A DNA stretch of 46,056 nucleotides, from contig JAJDZE010000014.1 of NCBI GenBank assembly GCA_022824805.1, positions 1-46,056 of the forward strand. Reading direction: 5' to 3'. Positions 8,138-16,087 of this stretch are shown here, in pieces. This DNA is from Acidimicrobiia bacterium (lineage in GTDB: Bacteria > Actinomycetota > Acidimicrobiia > Acidimicrobiales > Poriferisodalaceae). The first letter of the stretch is position 1; every line of letters begins with the position of its first letter. The position numbers were made by a program, and so were the translations under genes. The notes beneath the pieces were generated by a model, which did not search any database, was not told the DNA's origin, and saw only the letters and a list, made by a program, of their open reading frames with translations.

Positions 8138-9573
8138 ACTCTGGGCCGCCAGACACTGGGCCGCCAGACACTGGGCCGCCGGCGTCAGCAGCCGGCCCGC
8201 TGCGCGACTACGAGGCCGCTGTCGACTGGTTGGATTCCCACATCGATCTCGAGCGTCTGCTCGGCAGCCCCGAGGCGACACCACCCACGCTGGACCGCAT
8301 GTGGACGCTCATGGGTGTCCTCGGCGATCCGCAGGACAGCGTGCCGGCGATTCACATCACTGGAACGAACGGCAAGGGCAGCACGGCACGGCTGTCTGTG
8401 GCACTGCTCGGGGCGTGCGGCCTCGCTGCGGGCAGCTACACCTCGCCGCACATCGATCGTGTCAACGACAGGATCGCTGTGGCCAACGAGCCGCTCGACG
8501 ACGACTCGTTCGCGATGGCGATCAGCGAGATTGCCGTGTTCGAACCGATGGTGGCCGAGCGATGCGGCGAGCGGCCGAACTACTTCGAGGTGATGGCCGC
8601 CGCGGCCTACAACTGGTTCGCCTCCGCTGCCCATGTCAATGTGATCGAGGTCGGCATGGGCGGGCGCTGGGATGCGACCAACGTGGTGGATGCCGCGGTG
8701 GCGGTCATCACCAATGTGGGCGCCGACCATCTCGAGATCATTGGGCCCACGCTGGCAGACGTGGCTCAGGAGAAAGCTGGGATCATCTCCGCCGGCGCCA
8801 CCGTCGTCTGCGGCGAGACGACACCCGAGCTCAGCGACATCGTGGCTGTCGCCGCCAGAGGGGAGGGGGCCGAGCTGTGGCTGCGGGGCGTCGACTGGGA
8901 TGTCGCCGAGCGTCGGCCTGCTGTGGGAGGTCAGCTGGTGACGGTTCGCACGCCGTTCGGCGAGCACGCTGAGCTCTTCGTGCCGCTGCACGGTGCCCAC
9001 CAGGCGACAAATGTTGCTGCCGCCGTCAGCTCGGTCGAAGCGTTCTTCGGTCGGAGTCTGGACGACGACGTGATCGCGGCTGCGCTGGACGACGTCTCGC
9101 TGCCGGCACGCTTTGAGATAGTCGCCCGGCAGCCGACGGTGGTCATCGATGGGGCGCACAATCCCGCCGGCGCCGCTGCATTGCGCGACACGCTGGCGGA
9201 GTCGTTGCTGGTCGATTCGGACGGTGCCCACAGCGCCAGGGTGCTGGTCATCGGGGCGAACAGACCGCACGATCCCGCTGCGTTCTGCGAAGCACTCGGC
9301 ATCGACCAATTCGACGCAGTCGTAGCCACCGCAGCCGATTGGCCGCGCGCGCTGCCGCCCGCGAAGATCGCTGCGGCCGTGGAAGCTGCGGTGGGTGCTG
9401 GTGGCGAGACCACTGGTCACCGGCGCCCGCCGGAGGTCATCACCACGCCGAGCGTTTCGGAAGCTGTGCAGGCCGCGTGCGAATGGGCCGGTTCCGAGGG
9501 GATCGTGGTGGTGAGCGGCTCGCTGTACGTTGCCGCGCAAGCGCGGCGACTTCTGGGGGTTGACCCGCATTAG
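8134..9573 (+). CDS. folC: Dihydrofolate synthase / folylpolyglutamate synthase
   Basis: Mur-ligase-fold enzyme that adds glutamate to dihydropteroate or folates using ATP. The ATP loop [11 protein letters not shown] and the TSPHI and [16 protein letters not shown] motifs are present, as is [15 protein letters not shown] in the C-terminal domain. The length, 479 residues, is slightly above the usual ~430. The start is taken as TTG at 8134, overlapping the clpX stop by 4 nt (TTGA), since no other start fits before the conserved region. The first ~20 residues come from an in-frame 15-bp tandem repeat encoding GPPDT twice and then GPP, which has no family counterpart. The folylpolyglutamate/dihydrofolate dual role is inferred from the family. 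Confidence 0.92.
   Translation: MNSGPPDTGPPDTGPPASAAGPLRDYEAAVDWLDSHIDLERLLGSPEATPPTLDRMWTLMGVLGDPQDSVPAIHITGTNGKGSTARLSVALLGACGLAAGSYTSPHIDRVNDRIAVANEPLDDDSFAMAISEIAVFEPMVAERCGERPNYFEVMAAAAYNWFASAAHVNVIEVGMGGRWDATNVVDAAVAVITNVGADHLEIIGPTLADVAQEKAGIISAGATVVCGETTPELSDIVAVAARGEGAELWLRGVDWDVAERRPAVGGQLVTVRTPFGEHAELFVPLHGAHQATNVAAAVSSVEAFFGRSLDDDVIAAALDDVSLPARFEIVARQPTVVIDGAHNPAGAAALRDTLAESLLVDSDGAHSARVLVIGANRPHDPAAFCEALGIDQFDAVVATAADWPRALPPAKIAAAVEAAVGAGGETTGHRRPPEVITTPSVSEAVQAACEWAGSEGIVVVSGSLYVAAQARRLLGVDPH
8141..8180 (+). repeat. 15-bp tandem repeat inside the 5' end of folC
   Basis: CTGGGCCGCCAGACA occurs at 8141-8155 and 8156-8170, and its first 10 bases again at 8171-8180. The period is a multiple of three, so copy-number change would keep the reading frame. 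It lies just after the clpX stop. Confidence 0.85.
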
Positions 9574-9635
9574 CCTCGGATGCGCAGCCGACGGCGCATC
9601 GCGCCACGACGCGAGCCAGGCCGAGGGAGACAGCG

Positions 9636-10124
9636 ATGCGGCAAACGCTGGTGATCTGCAAGCCCGACGCAGTCGAGCGCGGCCTCGTCGGCGAGATACT
9701 CGGCAGATTCGAGCGCAAGGGGCTCGCCATCGCGGCTTTGGAGCACGGGGTCATCGAGCGCGACACGGCCGAGCAGCACTACGCCGAACACGCTGGCAAG
9801 AGCTTCTACGCGCCGCTGCTGGAGTTCATCACGCGCTCGCCGTCGGTGGTCATGGTGCTCGAGGGTCCCGCCGACGCAGGCGACGACGTGTTCGCCGTGG
9901 TGCGCACCCTCATGGGTGCCACCAATCCCGCTGCGGCCGCGCCCGGCACGATCCGAGGCGACTACGGGCTGTCCCCGACCGAGAATCTCGTGCACGGCTC
10001 CGACAGCGAAGCCTCCGCCCAGCGGGAGATCGCCCTGTTCTTCCCGTCGCTCGCACAAGCCGGCAACACAGCGAGCAACGGCGCCGCCGAGAGTGCTGCG
10101 TCGATCGGTGAGGTGAGCGGCTGA
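9636..10124 (+). CDS. ndk: Nucleoside diphosphate kinase
   Basis: Transfers the terminal phosphate between nucleoside tri- and diphosphates through a phosphohistidine. The 162-residue protein opens with [16 protein letters not shown], has [16 protein letters not shown], and carries the active-site His120 in NLVHGSDS followed by EIALFFP. The body is complete at about 140 residues; the last ~22 (Ala, Ser and Asn-rich) are an extra tail. GAGGGAG lies upstream of the ATG. Its stop shares a base with the mreB start (TGATG), tying it to the cell-shape operon. Confidence 0.96.
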   Translation: MRQTLVICKPDAVERGLVGEILGRFERKGLAIAALEHGVIERDTAEQHYAEHAGKSFYAPLLEFITRSPSVVMVLEGPADAGDDVFAVVRTLMGATNPAAAAPGTIRGDYGLSPTENLVHGSDSEASAQREIALFFPSLAQAGNTASNGAAESAASIGEVSG

Positions 10125-11182
10125 TGGCGTCGAACGGCTCACCCCGACCCCGCCGGCGCGGTTCGGTGTTCGGCGGCCGGGACATTGCTGTCGATCTCGG
10201 AACTGCGAACACGATCGTCTTCGTCCGCGGCAGGGGCATCGTGCTCAATGAGCCCTCGGTGGTCGCTGTCGACTCCATGACCGGCAACTCGCTGGCCGTC
10301 GGCCTCGAAGCCAAGCGGATGATCGGTCGGACTCCGGGCAACATCACTGCGATCAGCCCCCTCAAGGACGGTGTGATCGCCGACTTCGACATCTGCGAGA
10401 AGATGCTCCGGCATTTCATCAACGAGGTCAGCCAGACGCGCTGGCCCAAGCCGCGCATGGTGATCTGCGTGCCATCGGGGATCACAGGCGTGGAGCAGCG
10501 AGCGGTGCAGGAAGCCGCCGAGTACGCAGGCGCGCGCCGCGCGTACATCATCGAGGAGCCGATGGCTGCGGCGATCGGCGCCGGCCTGCCGGTGCAATCG
10601 GCGCAGGGGAGCATGATCGTCGACATCGGCGGCGGCACCACGGAGGTGGCGGTGATCTCGCTCGGCGGCATCGTGACGGCTCGCTCGGCACGCATCGGCG
10701 GCAACATGATCGATGCGTCCATCAGCGCTCACGTCAAAAAGGAGCACGGTCTCGTCGTTGGCGAGCGCACCGCGGAGGAGATCAAGCTCGCACTTGGGTC
10801 GGCGTGGCCGCTGCAGCAGGAGATCTATGCCGAGGTCCGTGGCCGTGACATGGTCAGCGGGCTGCCCGAATCGGTCAGCGTCGACAGCGCAGAGATCCGC
10901 GACGCGATCGCAGGGCCGGTCAGCGCCATTGTCGATTCGGTGAAGGCGACGCTCGATGACACGGCGCCAGAGCTGGCAGCCGATGTCATGGACTACGGCA
11001 TCACGCTTGCGGGCGGCGGGGCGATGCTGCGCGGTCTGCCGGATCGACTGCGCTCGGAGACAGGCGTTGCAGTCCACATCGCGGAGGACCCGCTGTTCGC
11101 CGTCGTGCGCGGTTCAGGCCAGACGCTCGAAGAGTTCGATGTCCTCCACGGAGTGCTGTACTCCTCCACCGAGGGGCGCTGA
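10124..11182 (+). CDS. mreB: Rod shape-determining protein MreB
   Basis: Bacterial actin that forms membrane-bound filaments guiding sidewall synthesis by the RodA-PBP2 complex. The 352-residue protein has phosphate-1 loop DLGTANT (24-30), phosphate-2 loop DIGGGTTEVAVISLGG, and adenosine motif LAGGGAMLRGLP. A basic N-terminal stretch (PRPRRRG) precedes the fold and may contact membrane. ATG at 10124 overlaps the ndk stop. It is followed by mreC, mreD, PBP2 and rodA in the classical order, which supports a rod-shaped or elongating cell (inference). Confidence 0.97.
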   Translation: MASNGSPRPRRRGSVFGGRDIAVDLGTANTIVFVRGRGIVLNEPSVVAVDSMTGNSLAVGLEAKRMIGRTPGNITAISPLKDGVIADFDICEKMLRHFINEVSQTRWPKPRMVICVPSGITGVEQRAVQEAAEYAGARRAYIIEEPMAAAIGAGLPVQSAQGSMIVDIGGGTTEVAVISLGGIVTARSARIGGNMIDASISAHVKKEHGLVVGERTAEEIKLALGSAWPLQQEIYAEVRGRDMVSGLPESVSVDSAEIRDAIAGPVSAIVDSVKATLDDTAPELAADVMDYGITLAGGGAMLRGLPDRLRSETGVAVHIAEDPLFAVVRGSGQTLEEFDVLHGVLYSSTEGR

Positions 11183-11193
11183 CGCCCCCGGCC

Positions 11194-12105
11194 GTGGCCC
11201 GCCGCGCCGGCATTCGGAGACGCACTTGGCTCCGCTTGGCCCTGCTCGTTGTGACGGCCATTGCATTGCTCACGCTCGACGCACGTGGTTCGGGCGGTGT
11301 GCTGGACGCTGCCCGCGGCGCAACACAGGAAGTGCTGGGACCGGTGCGGAGATTCGGCGATTGGGTGACCGGTCCTATTCGCAATGCGTGGCAGGGTTTG
11401 GTCGGCTTCGACGAACTTGAGACCGAGAACGCGCATCTGCGAGAAGAGCTGGCCGAAGCGCACGCATCAGTTCTTCGGGTCGGCGAGCTGGAACGGGACC
11501 GCCAAGAACTGCTTGGGCTCTTGGATGCCCGCGATGTGGTCCGTGCGATTCCCCGCGTCACGGCGAGGGTCACAGACGCACCCGTGTCGAATTTTGAACG
11601 CACGATCCTCTTGGATCGAGGTCGGCGCGATGGCATCCGCGAGGGCATGCCGGTGGAGAGCGGCGACGGGTTGATCGGCCGGGTCGTGGAGGCGGAACCT
11701 TCATGGGCGAGCGTCGAGCTGCTCACTGATCCAAATTTCGATGTCGGGGTGCGCATCGTCCGTTCCGGAGACGGCGGCTTGGCTTCGGGACGGGGGCCGG
11801 GCCGCGACCTCGATGTGAGCTATATCGAGCTGGAAACCGTCGTCATCCCCGGCGAGACCGTAGTGACGAGCGGCTTTGCGGGCAGCACGTTCCCGGCGGG
11901 GCTGCTGGTGGGCACGGTCACCGATGTTGAGCCGGATGCGGTGCGGGGCGCGCAGCGGGTCACCGTGCACCCTGCTGCGGATCTTGAGCGCCTTCGCTGG
12001 GTACAGGTGGTGCTCTACGAGCCCGACGTCCCCGAGCCGGTGATCGTGGATCGCGAACCCACCGACAGCCCGGCCGATGCAGGCGCGGCAGGCGACCAGT
12101 CATGA
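11194..12105 (+). CDS. mreC: Rod shape-determining protein MreC
   Basis: Bitopic membrane protein that links MreB to the periplasmic part of the elongasome and activates PBP2. The 303-residue sequence has a cytoplasmic basic start (ARRAGIRRRTWLR), one transmembrane helix (about 13-30), a coiled coil around ELETENAHLREELAEA (about 72-110), and the double beta-barrel domain with GRRDGIREGMPV and VVTSGFAGSTFPAGLLVG. The C-terminal ~35 residues are acidic and Pro-rich. The start is GTG, 11 nt after mreB. Confidence 0.94.
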   Translation: MARRAGIRRRTWLRLALLVVTAIALLTLDARGSGGVLDAARGATQEVLGPVRRFGDWVTGPIRNAWQGLVGFDELETENAHLREELAEAHASVLRVGELERDRQELLGLLDARDVVRAIPRVTARVTDAPVSNFERTILLDRGRRDGIREGMPVESGDGLIGRVVEAEPSWASVELLTDPNFDVGVRIVRSGDGGLASGRGPGRDLDVSYIELETVVIPGETVVTSGFAGSTFPAGLLVGTVTDVEPDAVRGAQRVTVHPAADLERLRWVQVVLYEPDVPEPVIVDREPTDSPADAGAAGDQS

Positions 12106-12132
12106 GGGGCACTCGATGACGGGGCGCGGACG

Positions 12133-12669
12133 ATGATGGCCGGTGCCGGACCGCTGGCCCGGTCGGCGCTGGTGCTGGTTGTCGCCGTCGTCGTCCACGT
12201 GGGCTTGCTGGCACACATCACCCCGGCGGGAGTCATTGTCGATCCGCTGGTCTTGCTGGCTGTCGCGGGCGGGATGATGGGCGGTCGCAGTACGGGGGCG
12301 TCGTTCGGCGGAGGCTGCGGTCTTGCTTCCGATCTCATCCTTCACACGCCGTTCGGCATGTCGTTGCTCGTGCTGACGCTGGTGGGGTACTTGTCGGGCG
12401 CCATCACCGAGCAGAATCCCTCGGTCGGCCGGCTCGCTCGCGCCGCGATCGCGTCACTGCTGGCAGCGGGCGGGATCGGCCTGTTCGCGGGCGCCGGCTG
12501 GCTGATGGATCTGGTCTATGTGACCGAGGCACCGATTGTGCGCATCGCCATCGTCACCGGCGTTGCGTCGCTGCTGACCAATCCGCTGCTCGAGCGCGCG
12601 ACGCGCTGGGCCCTCATCATCCGTCCGCGCATCACCGCCAAGCCAGAAAGCACGGCGCGCGGTGGATGA
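12133..12669 (+). CDS. mreD: Rod shape-determining protein MreD
   Basis: Small integral membrane protein of the elongasome; its exact biochemical role is still unclear in the family. The 178-residue sequence is almost all hydrophobic, with about five predicted membrane helices (beginning near 9-27 and 34-48). Two adjacent ATG codons (12133 and 12136) can serve as start. The position between mreC and PBP2 makes the assignment safe although the sequence is poorly conserved. The last bases overlap the PBP2 start by 8 nt. Confidence 0.88.
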   Translation: MMAGAGPLARSALVLVVAVVVHVGLLAHITPAGVIVDPLVLLAVAGGMMGGRSTGASFGGGCGLASDLILHTPFGMSLLVLTLVGYLSGAITEQNPSVGRLARAAIASLLAAGGIGLFAGAGWLMDLVYVTEAPIVRIAIVTGVASLLTNPLLERATRWALIIRPRITAKPESTARGG

Positions 12670-14881
12670 GCGGGTCCGCCGGAGGATGGCCTTCATCGGC
12701 ATCGTGATGGTGGGCTTGTTCGGAGCGCTGTTCACCCGCCTGTGGTACCTGCAGGTGCTCGAGACCGAGCAGTTCGCGGTGGCAGCGGAATCGAACCAGG
12801 TCCGCATCATCATCACGCCGCCGACCCGCGGCCGGATCCTCGACCGTCACGGCGTGGTGCTCGCCGACAACGTCCGCACCGGTGTGGTGACCTATGACCA
12901 CTCGAGGTACCCCGAGAAGCACACCGAAGCGGTGCTGACCGAGCTGGCTGACCTGCTCGATGTGCCCGCCGAGCGGCTCCGCCAGGGTTTTGCAGACCAG
13001 CGCACCCACCCGCTGGCCCCGAAGGTGGTTGCGACGGGTCTCGACGAAGACGGCCTGCTCAGGGTGGCGGAGCGCTCGATTGCCGGCGTGGATGCCAGGT
13101 GGGACTGGGTGCGGGTGTACCCGCAGAACGAGGTGGGCGCGCACATCGTGGGCTACGTCGGGGCGATGTCGGAGCGCCAGCACCGCGAGCTGATCGATGA
13201 CGGCTACCTGCCCTATGAGCGGGTCGGCAGGGCGGGCATCGAAGGTCTCTTCGAAGCCGAGCTCCACGGCGAGCCGGGGCGCACCAAGCTCGAGGTCGAC
13301 CGGCAGGACCGGGTGCAGCGGATTCTGGCCGATATCCCCCCCGAACCGGGACACGACATCATGCTGTCCATCGACGTCGAATTGCAGGCTGCCGCCGAGT
13401 CATACCTGCGGCAGGGACTCATCGCCGCTCGCAAGACCGTGAGCGAGGACTCCGGCTTCTTCTACCCGGCGCTCACCGGGGCTGCGGTCGTGATGGACGT
13501 GCGCAACGGTGACGTGTTGGCCATGGTGTCGCATCCGACCTACGACCCCACGTGGATGGTCGAGGGACTGTCATTGGCGGAATACCGGTCGGTATTCGAG
13601 AATCCCTACGCTCCCGGCGCGCTCAACAATCTCGCCGTGCAAGGCACCTACTCGCCCGGGTCGGTGTTCAAGCCGGTGACGGCGCTCGCCGGTCTGGACG
13701 CCGGGCTCATCTCGCCGCGGACGGCCTTCCACGATGTGGGCTACTACAAGATCCCCGATGCGCGTGGCTGCACCGGCCGCTGCACGTTCTTCAACGCCGA
13801 CAGGGCTGCTCTGGGCACCTTGGACCTCTCCGGGGCATTGACCCGCTCGAGCGACGCGTACTTCTACAAGGTGTCCGACGACCTCTACTGGATCGATGGC
13901 CCTGAGCAGTGGGCAATCCAGGACATGGCCCGCTCGCTCGGCTTCGGATCCCCGACCGGCGTGCAGCTGCCGTTCGAGAAATCGGGCCGGGTGCCCGACG
14001 GTGACGTCAAGCGAACCCTCTTCGAGCTGAGCCCCGAGGCATACAACCCCTACGACGAACCAGCGCGATGGTTCCCGGGCGACAACATCAACACCGGCAT
14101 CGGCCAGGGGTTGGTCGCCGTGACGCCGATGCAGCTCGCCAACGCCTACGCCACGATGGCCAATGGCGGGACGCGCTTCTCGCCGAACATCGTCGAATCG
14201 GTGGTCTCGCGGCGCGCCGAGTCGTTCGGCGAGCCGGTGCTGACCTTCGAACCCAGGGTGCTCGATGTGGTGGACTTCCCCGCAGGGAGTGCTGTCGTGC
14301 GGGAAGGGTTGAGCAACGTCACGAATCCCCGGTTGCGAGGCACCGCCGCCAAGGCGTTTGAGGGCTATGACCACTCGGGCTACCCGGTGGCGGGCAAGAC
14401 CGGCACGGCCCAGGCGCAGGGCTTGAACGCGGTGCTGCGGCGCAAGAAGGAGGACACGGCGGTGTTCGTTGCGTGGGCGCCGTCACACGATCCTCGTTAT
14501 GCCGTAGCTGTGGTCATGGAAGAGGCCGGCTACGGCGGCGAGGCAGCCGCTCCGGTGGCTCGGCGGATCCTCGAGGCAGTGCGGGCCTATGAGCAGCGCT
14601 GGCCCGAGCCCCAGATCGCATTCTCGCCGCCTCAGCCCGAGTGCCCCGATGTGCCAGAGGCGCTGCGGGGCGATCCGGCGTTCTTGGGCTACGTGCCCGA
14701 AGGCTGCCCGTGGGGCATCCAGCTGCCGCGGGCGAACACGCCCTCGGATGCGGACGGCGACGGCATCCCCGATGTGGACCAGATCGAGGGCGCCCTTCCG
14801 GCCAACGCCCAGCGCCGCAGGGGGGCACTGCGGCGCAATCAGGCACGTCGCAGGGGGGCACTGATCGGGGCCGGGTCATGA
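12662..14881 (+). CDS. mrdA: Penicillin-binding protein 2 (class B transpeptidase) with extended C-terminal tail
   Basis: Peptidoglycan DD-transpeptidase that works with RodA in cell elongation. Of 739 residues, the N-terminal membrane helix is at about 9-28, the pedestal domain is at ~55-220, and the transpeptidase domain follows. The active-site motifs are Ser334-Val-Phe-Lys337, Ser396-Ser-Asp398 (SxD as in other PBP2 proteins) and Lys579-Thr-Gly. After the domain ends near 643 there is a ~95-residue tail. It contains two cysteines, the motif DADGDGIPDVD (697-707, like a thrombospondin type 3 calcium-binding loop), and RRRGAL twice (718-723 and 729-734). A close pair of cysteines (370, 374) lies in the catalytic domain. 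The start is GTG; the stop overlaps rodA by 4 nt. Confidence 0.95.
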   Translation: MDERVRRRMAFIGIVMVGLFGALFTRLWYLQVLETEQFAVAAESNQVRIIITPPTRGRILDRHGVVLADNVRTGVVTYDHSRYPEKHTEAVLTELADLLDVPAERLRQGFADQRTHPLAPKVVATGLDEDGLLRVAERSIAGVDARWDWVRVYPQNEVGAHIVGYVGAMSERQHRELIDDGYLPYERVGRAGIEGLFEAELHGEPGRTKLEVDRQDRVQRILADIPPEPGHDIMLSIDVELQAAAESYLRQGLIAARKTVSEDSGFFYPALTGAAVVMDVRNGDVLAMVSHPTYDPTWMVEGLSLAEYRSVFENPYAPGALNNLAVQGTYSPGSVFKPVTALAGLDAGLISPRTAFHDVGYYKIPDARGCTGRCTFFNADRAALGTLDLSGALTRSSDAYFYKVSDDLYWIDGPEQWAIQDMARSLGFGSPTGVQLPFEKSGRVPDGDVKRTLFELSPEAYNPYDEPARWFPGDNINTGIGQGLVAVTPMQLANAYATMANGGTRFSPNIVESVVSRRAESFGEPVLTFEPRVLDVVDFPAGSAVVREGLSNVTNPRLRGTAAKAFEGYDHSGYPVAGKTGTAQAQGLNAVLRRKKEDTAVFVAWAPSHDPRYAVAVVMEEAGYGGEAAAPVARRILEAVRAYEQRWPEPQIAFSPPQPECPDVPEALRGDPAFLGYVPEGCPWGIQLPRANTPSDADGDGIPDVDQIEGALPANAQRRRGALRRNQARRRGALIGAGS
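14816..14863 (+). repeat. Direct repeat in the 3' end of mrdA
   Basis: CGCAGGGGGGCACTG occurs at 14816-14830 and 14849-14863. The 33-bp period equals 11 codons and yields the repeated RRRGAL peptide in the PBP2 tail, just before the rodA start. Confidence 0.85.
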
Positions 14882-16047
14882 TCGCACGGCTGCTGAATCG
14901 TTCCCAGACGCGGCGCGAGCTGCAGTCTCCGGCGTGGTTCGCCGACTACTCGTTGGCGCTGGCAGCGATAGCGATAGCGCTGCTCGGCGTCGCGATGAAC
15001 TACTCCTCCACATGGCGAAGCCTGTCCTTCGAAGGCGGAGACCCGTGGACGGTGGCGCGCCGTCAGGCGATCTTCGTGAGCGTCGGCATCGTGGTGATGA
15101 TCATCGCTGCCGTCGTCGATTACCGGGTGCTGCGTTTCTACGCGACACCTGCCTACTTGTTGGCGCTCGGGGCGCTGGGGGCGCTGCTGTTCTGGGGGCC
15201 CGAGATTCGCAATGCGCGGTCATGGTTCGTGCTGCCGGGCGTCGGGTTCCAGGTGCAGCCCTCGGAGTTCGCCAAGCTCGTCGTGATCGTGTCGCTGGCG
15301 GCGTTCGTCGCCAGCCACGAGGGATACCTGCGCTTCGACACGCTGTTCAACGCGGGCCTGCTGCTGGTGGTGCCCATGAGCCTGATCTACCTGCAGCCCG
15401 ACCTCGGCACGATGCTGGTCTTCGTGGCCGTCGCCATGGGCATGCTGCTGGTCGCAGGGGCGCAGCTGCGCCACATCGTCGTCATCACGCTGATCGGAAT
15501 CCTGGCGCTCGTGCTGGTGTTCAGCATCGACGCGCTCCAAGGCCCCCGGCTGCTCAGCGAGACACAGCGAAACCGCTTGACGGCTTTCTTGGACCAAGAA
15601 TTCGAGCCGCTGGAAGCCTCGTACAACCTGCGCCAGAGCCAGATTGCCATCGGTGCGGGCGGTGTCTGGGGCCAAGGCTGGAAGCAAGGCACCCAAACCA
15701 ACCTCGACTTGGTTCCCGAGCAGCACAACGACTTCATCTTCACGGCGCTGGGAGAGGAATTCGGCCTCGTCGGCGGCTCGCTCCTGCTCGCGTTGTATGC
15801 CTACATGTCTGTGCGCATCTGGCAGATCGCCCGCGTCTCCAGCGACCCGTTCGGACGATTACTCACCGTCGGCATCCTCTCCATGCTGCTGTTCCAAGTG
15901 TTTCAGAACATCGGCATGACCATCGGCATCATGCCCATCACCGGTATCCCGTTGCCGTTCATGAGCCATGGCGGTTCTGGCACGGTCACCGCCTTCGCAG
16001 CGGTAGGCATCGTCATCAGCGTCGGAGCGCGGCGCTACACGCTCTAA
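14878..16047 (+). CDS. rodA: Peptidoglycan glycosyltransferase RodA (SEDS family)
   Basis: Polytopic SEDS protein that polymerises lipid II into glycan strands in partnership with PBP2. The 389-residue protein has about ten membrane helices. Family marks are FQVQPSEFAKL, QPDLGTMLV, NLRQSQIAIGAGGVWGQGW, PEQHNDFIFTALGEEFGL and the C-terminal MSHGGSGTV. ATG at 14878 is chosen for its 4-nt ATGA overlap with the PBP2 stop and the N-terminus it gives; the frame is open further upstream inside mrdA. It is the last gene of the mre cluster. The next gene has its own promoter-like sequence. Confidence 0.96.
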   Translation: MIARLLNRSQTRRELQSPAWFADYSLALAAIAIALLGVAMNYSSTWRSLSFEGGDPWTVARRQAIFVSVGIVVMIIAAVVDYRVLRFYATPAYLLALGALGALLFWGPEIRNARSWFVLPGVGFQVQPSEFAKLVVIVSLAAFVASHEGYLRFDTLFNAGLLLVVPMSLIYLQPDLGTMLVFVAVAMGMLLVAGAQLRHIVVITLIGILALVLVFSIDALQGPRLLSETQRNRLTAFLDQEFEPLEASYNLRQSQIAIGAGGVWGQGWKQGTQTNLDLVPEQHNDFIFTALGEEFGLVGGSLLLALYAYMSVRIWQIARVSSDPFGRLLTVGILSMLLFQVFQNIGMTIGIMPITGIPLPFMSHGGSGTVTAFAAVGIVISVGARRYTL

Positions 16048-16050
16048 TGC

Positions 16051-16077
16051 TTGACCATCCGGCCGGACCGGTAGCGT
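16051..16077 (+). promoter_or_regulatory. Promoter candidate for the radical SAM gene
   Basis: TTGACC (16051-16056) and TAGCGT (16072-16077) are separated by 15 nt, just downstream of rodA. The ATG at 16088 is 10 nt after the -10 box. GAGGT at 16079-16083 could also act as a weak ribosome binding site. Confidence 0.5.
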
Positions 16078-16087
16078 TGAGGTCGCA

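Noticed and set aside
6848..8284. Long minus-strand frame opposite clpX
   Set aside because: Same antisense effect; clpX on the plus strand has every expected motif.
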